From NCBI GenBank assembly GCA_031761405.1, contig JASEVX010000010.1:11254833-11318832 (forward strand): a stretch of DNA of 64,000 nucleotides. Direction: 5' to 3'. Each line of letters begins with the position of its first letter. Position 1 is the stretch's first letter. Position numbers and translations under genes: made by a program. The notes under the pieces were generated by a model. That model saw only the letters and a list, made by a program, of their open reading frames with translations, had not been told where the DNA came from and did not search any database. Shown here piece by piece: positions 51,601 through 58,200 of this stretch. Source of the DNA: Serripes groenlandicus (Eukaryota > Mollusca > Bivalvia > Cardiida > Cardiidae).

Positions 51601-54600
51601 GTGCATAATGTTTATGTTATATTGTAATACAATACAAGAAAAGAATGGCTTGTCTGTGTTTTATTTTTAACATATTATAAACAAATATAATTTTGTGTCT
51701 GTATATTGTTTATGTAATATACTGTAAGACTTTCACCCTTAACTCATTACAGAATGTGGCACGACTATTGTTACAGAACTTGCAGTGCAGCAATACATCT
51801 TTTTTGGAGATAAAGCTGTTCTCGGAGAGTATCCATGGCATTGTGCGCTCTATAATGGGGCTTACTTTCGGTGTGGAGCGTCATATATTGGGCATGGTTA
51901 TTTCCTTACAGCGGCTCATTGCGTGTAAGATTTTACATCATTTGGTTTGCTCCTTCCTGCATACAGAGGCAGACTTACACCTCTGCGGCAGTTTACTTTT
52001 AAAAACATTGTTGCAAAAGGAGAATTAACTTGAGTTTTCGAACGTAGATAAATGTCATACAACGCAGTTGTTTGTTTGAATGGTGGTTTACCCCACTTTC
52101 AAAAATATTTTCAATTATATATTATGGTGTTTTCTGGGTATGTTACAAGTATTACCGGTACTGGTCCATTTATCCTGAGACAGTTGTAAGGCTAACACCA
52201 CAATCCTGAACGCCAAGGAGGAAAGGCTATGTACATGTACTATTATTTTTTTTAAAGTCTATTGTATGACCAGCCGGGGAACGAACCTGTGATACCCAGG
52301 TATACTGAATACCACTACACAACCAAGGCGGTACAATAACGTTGAGGCGAGGATTTTGCATCAAGTTTCGTGGTGGTCCTTCCATTGACTAGATTAGCCA
52401 TCCTTCTGGTGGCTTTGATATACGCTTTCCTGGACACAAACGCATTTTGCTTCCTCTACAGCAGGCGATTTATGAAAATAATGTGGCAAAAAGGAGAAAT
52501 TGCACTTCATTTCTTCATTTGCCATAATGTATTCAAATGTATTTAATTATTAAACACTCATTTATGGAGATATTTCACATTTTTGCCAAGACGTTTTTTC
52601 AAAGTCTCCTGCTGTTGATTTATTGTATGTGGGAAAGGGTTAATTTTCCTCTTATACATTATATTTGAAGCTAACCACATTTTGGCAATAATATGGAAAA
52701 TGTCTGTAAATGAAGCTTTTGTTACAAATAATACAAATGGGGGCGGCAAATTGTTTCTTTTAGATGTTATCACTAAATACATTTTTTTTTTTATGGCAAA
52801 TGGAGTAACTTTTTCTTTTTCCACAATGATTTCAGAATTCTTCTTCTTCAGAGGCGTCAAAAACCGTCTCTTTGTGGGGGGAGGTTAAATGACAATTCTA
52901 GTTTTTACTTAGCATGTTAAGCAACTTCCAACTTTATTCAATTTTCCAACAAGTCAGGGGCGTAGTTCCCTTTAGGCACTGTAGACGCGTGCCTAAACAT
53001 TTTTTTTCTAAAAATGCCCCAAAATGCAGCTGCAGCGATACACATCTGCGTTATGTATCGACCAGATAAGCCTGCACTGTCCGCGCAGACTGATCCGGCC
53101 GACACATTCCGTCTAAGGGGGGCATACATAGAGTAGTGATTCCTGAAACAGAAAATCCACAGGAGGCGAAAAGTGTATATCCGAGTACGCCTGTGTGGCA
53201 TGCTTAGGCTGATCCGGGTCGTTACCTTACGCAGAGTCCACAATGTTGATTTTTTTCACTAGACGGCTTACACATTGATTATTGCCAAGCTACGCCCCTG
53301 CAAGTTATATTAATGATTTCCTGGAGTATCTACAATAATACTAAGACCTATCCCATAAACATATATACCCTTTCGGACGCATCTGCGTAACTGAGCAATT
53401 CCTCCATTTGCCACAATGTTTTCAAAGTCGTCTGCTGCAGATTTGTTGTGTCTGGGAAAGGTTTTTTTAAAAAGGTTAAAAAGTTGACATGTTTACTTAT
53501 CAGCGAATCAGGTCAGTCCTTCACGGTGAAGTGTGGAACAATCAGTGTACAACATCTTGGGGAACATGGATCCCAATATACCATCACCAGATACACTAGA
53601 CATCCACTATATAAAATCGAGTTAGTCGTCAGTGATTACGATGTTGCTGTGTTGCAAACTACAACTCACCCCATGATCGACAACTTCACTCGCCCAACCT
53701 GCCTTGGCAACAGTGATGACTGGGCTTTTATTTTGGGTTTGGGTAAAGCTGCAGAGTGCTACACTACAGGATTCGGGTACACAGAAACTTATGCAACTGG
53801 AGGAAGTAAGTATTTGGAACTGTACTAATACAAACACATTTGTAACTGTACTACTACAGACAACTGCGAAAACGTCTACAACAGACTGTCTTGATAACAT
53901 CTTGGCAACTATATGGAGAAACTAGATGTTAATGAAAGTGTAATAACTGAATGGTGTTCACAATTGTTTCATTGTTTCAAAAGTCAAATTTTCGCATGAG
54001 CAATTTCTGTGGTACGAGTTCAGGGTCACAGGAGTCATAAAGTCCAAATATAATTCAGTTCACTATCCCAGGAACCCTTTGACCGTGAGTCTTTAAACGT
54101 CATATGATGATTGGTCTAATTCAGTAGATGATTCCTATTGTTTTGGGATCAAAGGTCACGATTACAGGAGCCATAACGGTCAAATTCAATTACATTTAAT
54201 ATCTGAAGAACCCTTTGACCGTCAAATTGATGAGTAAGTAAACAACTGAAATCTGGAGCCAAGTAAACAGAATCAAAAATTACAGTACATTACTATTTTC
54301 TACGTAGTTTTGAACGTCCTCAATAGCAGACAGACATAATTAATCAGAATAAATCATGCTGCGCCTTCCGTTCAGTTGATTTAAAAGATACCCCCACTAT
54401 GTAGTATGTAAACACATACAGGACAGTTTCTATGTAGTAAAAGTGTAATGTTATAATAAACATTAACACATTGTAAAACAGGAAGAAATTGCGCATCAAG
54501 AGCCATTTCTTCTTTTGCCTCATTAAATAGTATAAACCGTTGTCCAATACGTCACGTAATCAGCAGGTGAAATTTCGCGAAAGTAGGATAATTTTATCTT

Positions 54601-55162
54601 TAAAAATATATTAAATGAAATGAGTTAAAAGCATTATGATTTGGCGTGCTCCGGGTGCGTGTTACCTGGCAACTGCGAATGTTTCCATAGTGATCGTTTT
54701 TTATACTATATATGGAATTCCTACATAGATCAACGCGGCACATATTTTGATAAATGGAGGTAAAATTTAATTGAAATCACGCCGAAAGTTTTCAAATTAT
54801 TGAAAATATCCACGTACTTTTTGAACACACCTCGTAGTTAGCAAAGTTGTTCCGAATGCCATAAACTGGAAATTATATAATTAATTATGTTGTTTATAAT
54901 ATCATCGCAAACAGTTAAACTATTTGAAATGTACATTTCATTTTAATTGAACTATAATTTTGTATGTTCACCATCAATTGTAACTGTACTTTGACCAATA
55001 CATAAACATTTAGTTTATCGTAATGATAACTTCTCCTGTCATGGTCAACTTTTGTAGAAGATCAAATAGCCCAGTGCGTGATCGCACTGCGCAATAAGGT
55101 TAATTTATCGCAGATCACCATTTAAAAAGAGTATCTGTACGCACACACACACAAAACCACTT

Positions 55163-55213
<51 letters not shown>

Positions 55214-58200
55214 ATATCTATAGGTGCTACCTATTTACGAAAAAAAATCCGCAAGATAATTATAAACAAAAATTAAAGAGCATACTTTGGCCATAAAAAA
55301 GGATTTATAAGTAATTGACTAGACAATAATAATGTTAATGTCATGTTTCTTGCATTATTAAAACATATTTGGAATTCGTATTGATGTTGTCTATTATTTG
55401 AACAGAAAATTATAATGAACGAGGTTAAAACATGAGGGCCAAGATGATCCTTAATCGATCACCTGAATTATGGCAAAGAAGCAAATAGATCAGCCCTTTT
55501 CTGATGCCACCTGGCGACTGCCTTTTTCAACCAGTCAATATGACTGGAACAAATTATGTAAGGGGTCACATTTCTGCTAAACCCTTTCCCTATTAGAGAC
55601 GGTTTCTGAGGCCTATGCAACAGACGATTTAGGAAAAGCTTGTCGCCACAAGAACAATTGCTTCTGATGAGAAAGTTATCCTTTTGCCACAATGTTTGAT
55701 AAATAATTATACTTTGAATGAGTGAGTCAATAGCTCATGTATAGGTATTTGGGGTCTTTCATGTTGATACCACTTTTTTGCGGGAAACGACGTCGATCCA
55801 TTGACGTTACGCCAAGATGAAGTGTAACGGAAATGACGTCACGTCCTTCTTTGGCTACGATACAGTCGAAATTTAGTTTCGGGCGTAGAAGGCTAATGCT
55901 GTCATTTTTTTTGACGAACGGGAAAACATATTTATTTATTTTTAACTTTTCGTACAAATGTTAATTGCCACATAACACAGCACTTAAATGATCTTAAATA
56001 TCGATTTAAAACAAAATGATTAAAAAGACGACAATAATTTTCAATCCGTGTTTTTCTGCTCATTTTATACATACCCAAAATACCGATTTAAAAAAAAAAA
56101 AAAAAGCCGACAATAATTTTCAATCTGTGTTTTACGTCTGCTTTTTATACATATCCAAAATGGCGGCCCCCATGGATTTTTTTCCAGTTTCATTTCAGAA
56201 AGCTTAAAAAAATCGCACACCTGTTAACTATAAGCGAAAAAAACCATTTATGTTTTTTTTTCGTATTAATACATTTATAAACATCATATACATGTATAAA
56301 TAGTTTCAAAAAGAATTGCAGACACAAATAAATCCCTTCCAACATTCAGAATTGTTCTGATACCAGCAAATGACATTTGGAAACATTCTTGAAATAGGAA
56401 TAATGAACAGATTCATCTTTGTCACAATGTATTCAATCCTATTTAATAATTTAACCCTTTTCTAGACTTACGTTGACCCTCTGTATCAGAACAAATTTTT
56501 TAAATCATTGGGACAAAGGAAGAAATTGCTCAAAACCAGCAATTTCTCCTTTTTCAACAATGTCTTCAACTCTATTTGATAATTAAACTCTCATTTATGG
56601 AAATTGTTCGGATTTTTGCCAAGATATGTTCAAAGTCGTCTGCTGTAGAATTGTTGTATATAGGAATTGGTTTACTTTCAAACGTTTGTCATATGTTTGC
56701 CTAACTTTCAAAGGTTTGTCATATGTTTGCCTTACTTCCAAAGGTTTTTCATATGTTTGCCTAACTTTCAAAGGTTTGTCATATGTTTGCCTAAATGTTT
56801 TCAAATTTATCTGCTTCAGATTTGTCAAATGTTGGAAAAGGTTAACAGATTCAATATTGGGACAGGAGATTTTAATAAAGCTTGTGCAGCTTCATTAGCC
56901 TCTCTCTAATACGCTTTGATACGGTTGCTAAAGTTGTCGGTCTAAACCTTCCCATCTCTTCTAGCAGATATGAAATGTTTAGACGAAAAATAAGGAAATA
57001 ATTCTATAAATGGAATTACAATTTATGAATAGAGGTTAAAAGTTGAAAGCAGCAGGCGAGTCAGAATACATCTTCATTGGGCTAAGGGTAGTATGCTTCT
57101 TTATTATCCATGTCCTGATATCACTTATCAACCACATGAACCCTTACCCACATACATCAAATCGGCAGTAGATAGATTCGAAAACATTGTGTCTAAACTA
57201 TGGAAACTGTCTATAAATGAAAGAAAAATTATTAAATTGAGTTTAAATTATTGTTGTAAAAGGAGTAATTGCTCATAATGAGCAATTTCCCCAATTGCCA
57301 CAGTGTTTTAAAAAAATATGTCTGATGTAGAGGCGTCTGAAAGCGTCTGTATGTTGGAAAGGGATGCATCTGCATCAGAAGACATGATGAGTAATATTTC
57401 TCTCTATGCCACACTGTTTTCAGCTCTATTTTATAATTCTACTTTCTTTTATAGAGAATTACCATTTTTGATTGATGTGTTCAAAGATATCTGCTGTAGA
57501 GTTTTTGCATGTGGGAAAGTGTTATAGACTAATGACTCTTCTTAACAAAATATTGTTTCTTATACAGGAGATGAGGATCAAGAACTTCTTGAAACCAGAG
57601 TTGATTTTATAGATATCGATCTTTGTAATCGCACAATGAATGAATTGGGTGTTTCGTTGTTTGATGATTCTTTATGTATTAACTCAGACTCACCATATCC
57701 GCCTACATGCTCGGTAAGTGAAGTATTTTACAATTTACAAAGTAAAAGTAAATTAGAATGTAATGAGGATCATTTCCCAACCATGGAAAAATATTCAAAT
57801 TGGCTTTTCTGAACAGGTCAACTCCAATTCAACATAATCTATACATGTTGACAGAATCTTTTTACAGGCTTATGTAAGTTAATGTGAAGCAAATATGTCA
57901 AAGTCCACATAGTCTGATCTGGGTTAACACAACACTTTTCCATTGGACTGGCTGTAGATGTACAATACTATTTGACTCTTTGCCATTGAAAGTATATGCA
58001 AACAAAAACTAGATTAAGATGTGTATGGTACATGTCTATGTCTGGGAAAGAGAAATCTACCTAGAAAGAAATTCAGAAACATTATGTTTGGAGCACTTAC
58101 TCCTCTTTGGACACTATTTATACTTATTTGGATATACTGTATCAATAAACAAGCTCTCACTTGTTAACTGCTAGGATTGATTTATAGAAACTGTGCCCCT

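Noticed and set aside
56595..56909. Frames on both strands with repeated TYDKPLKVRQ or RFVICLPNFQ
   Set aside because: They are translations of the 30-bp minisatellite at 56680-56800.
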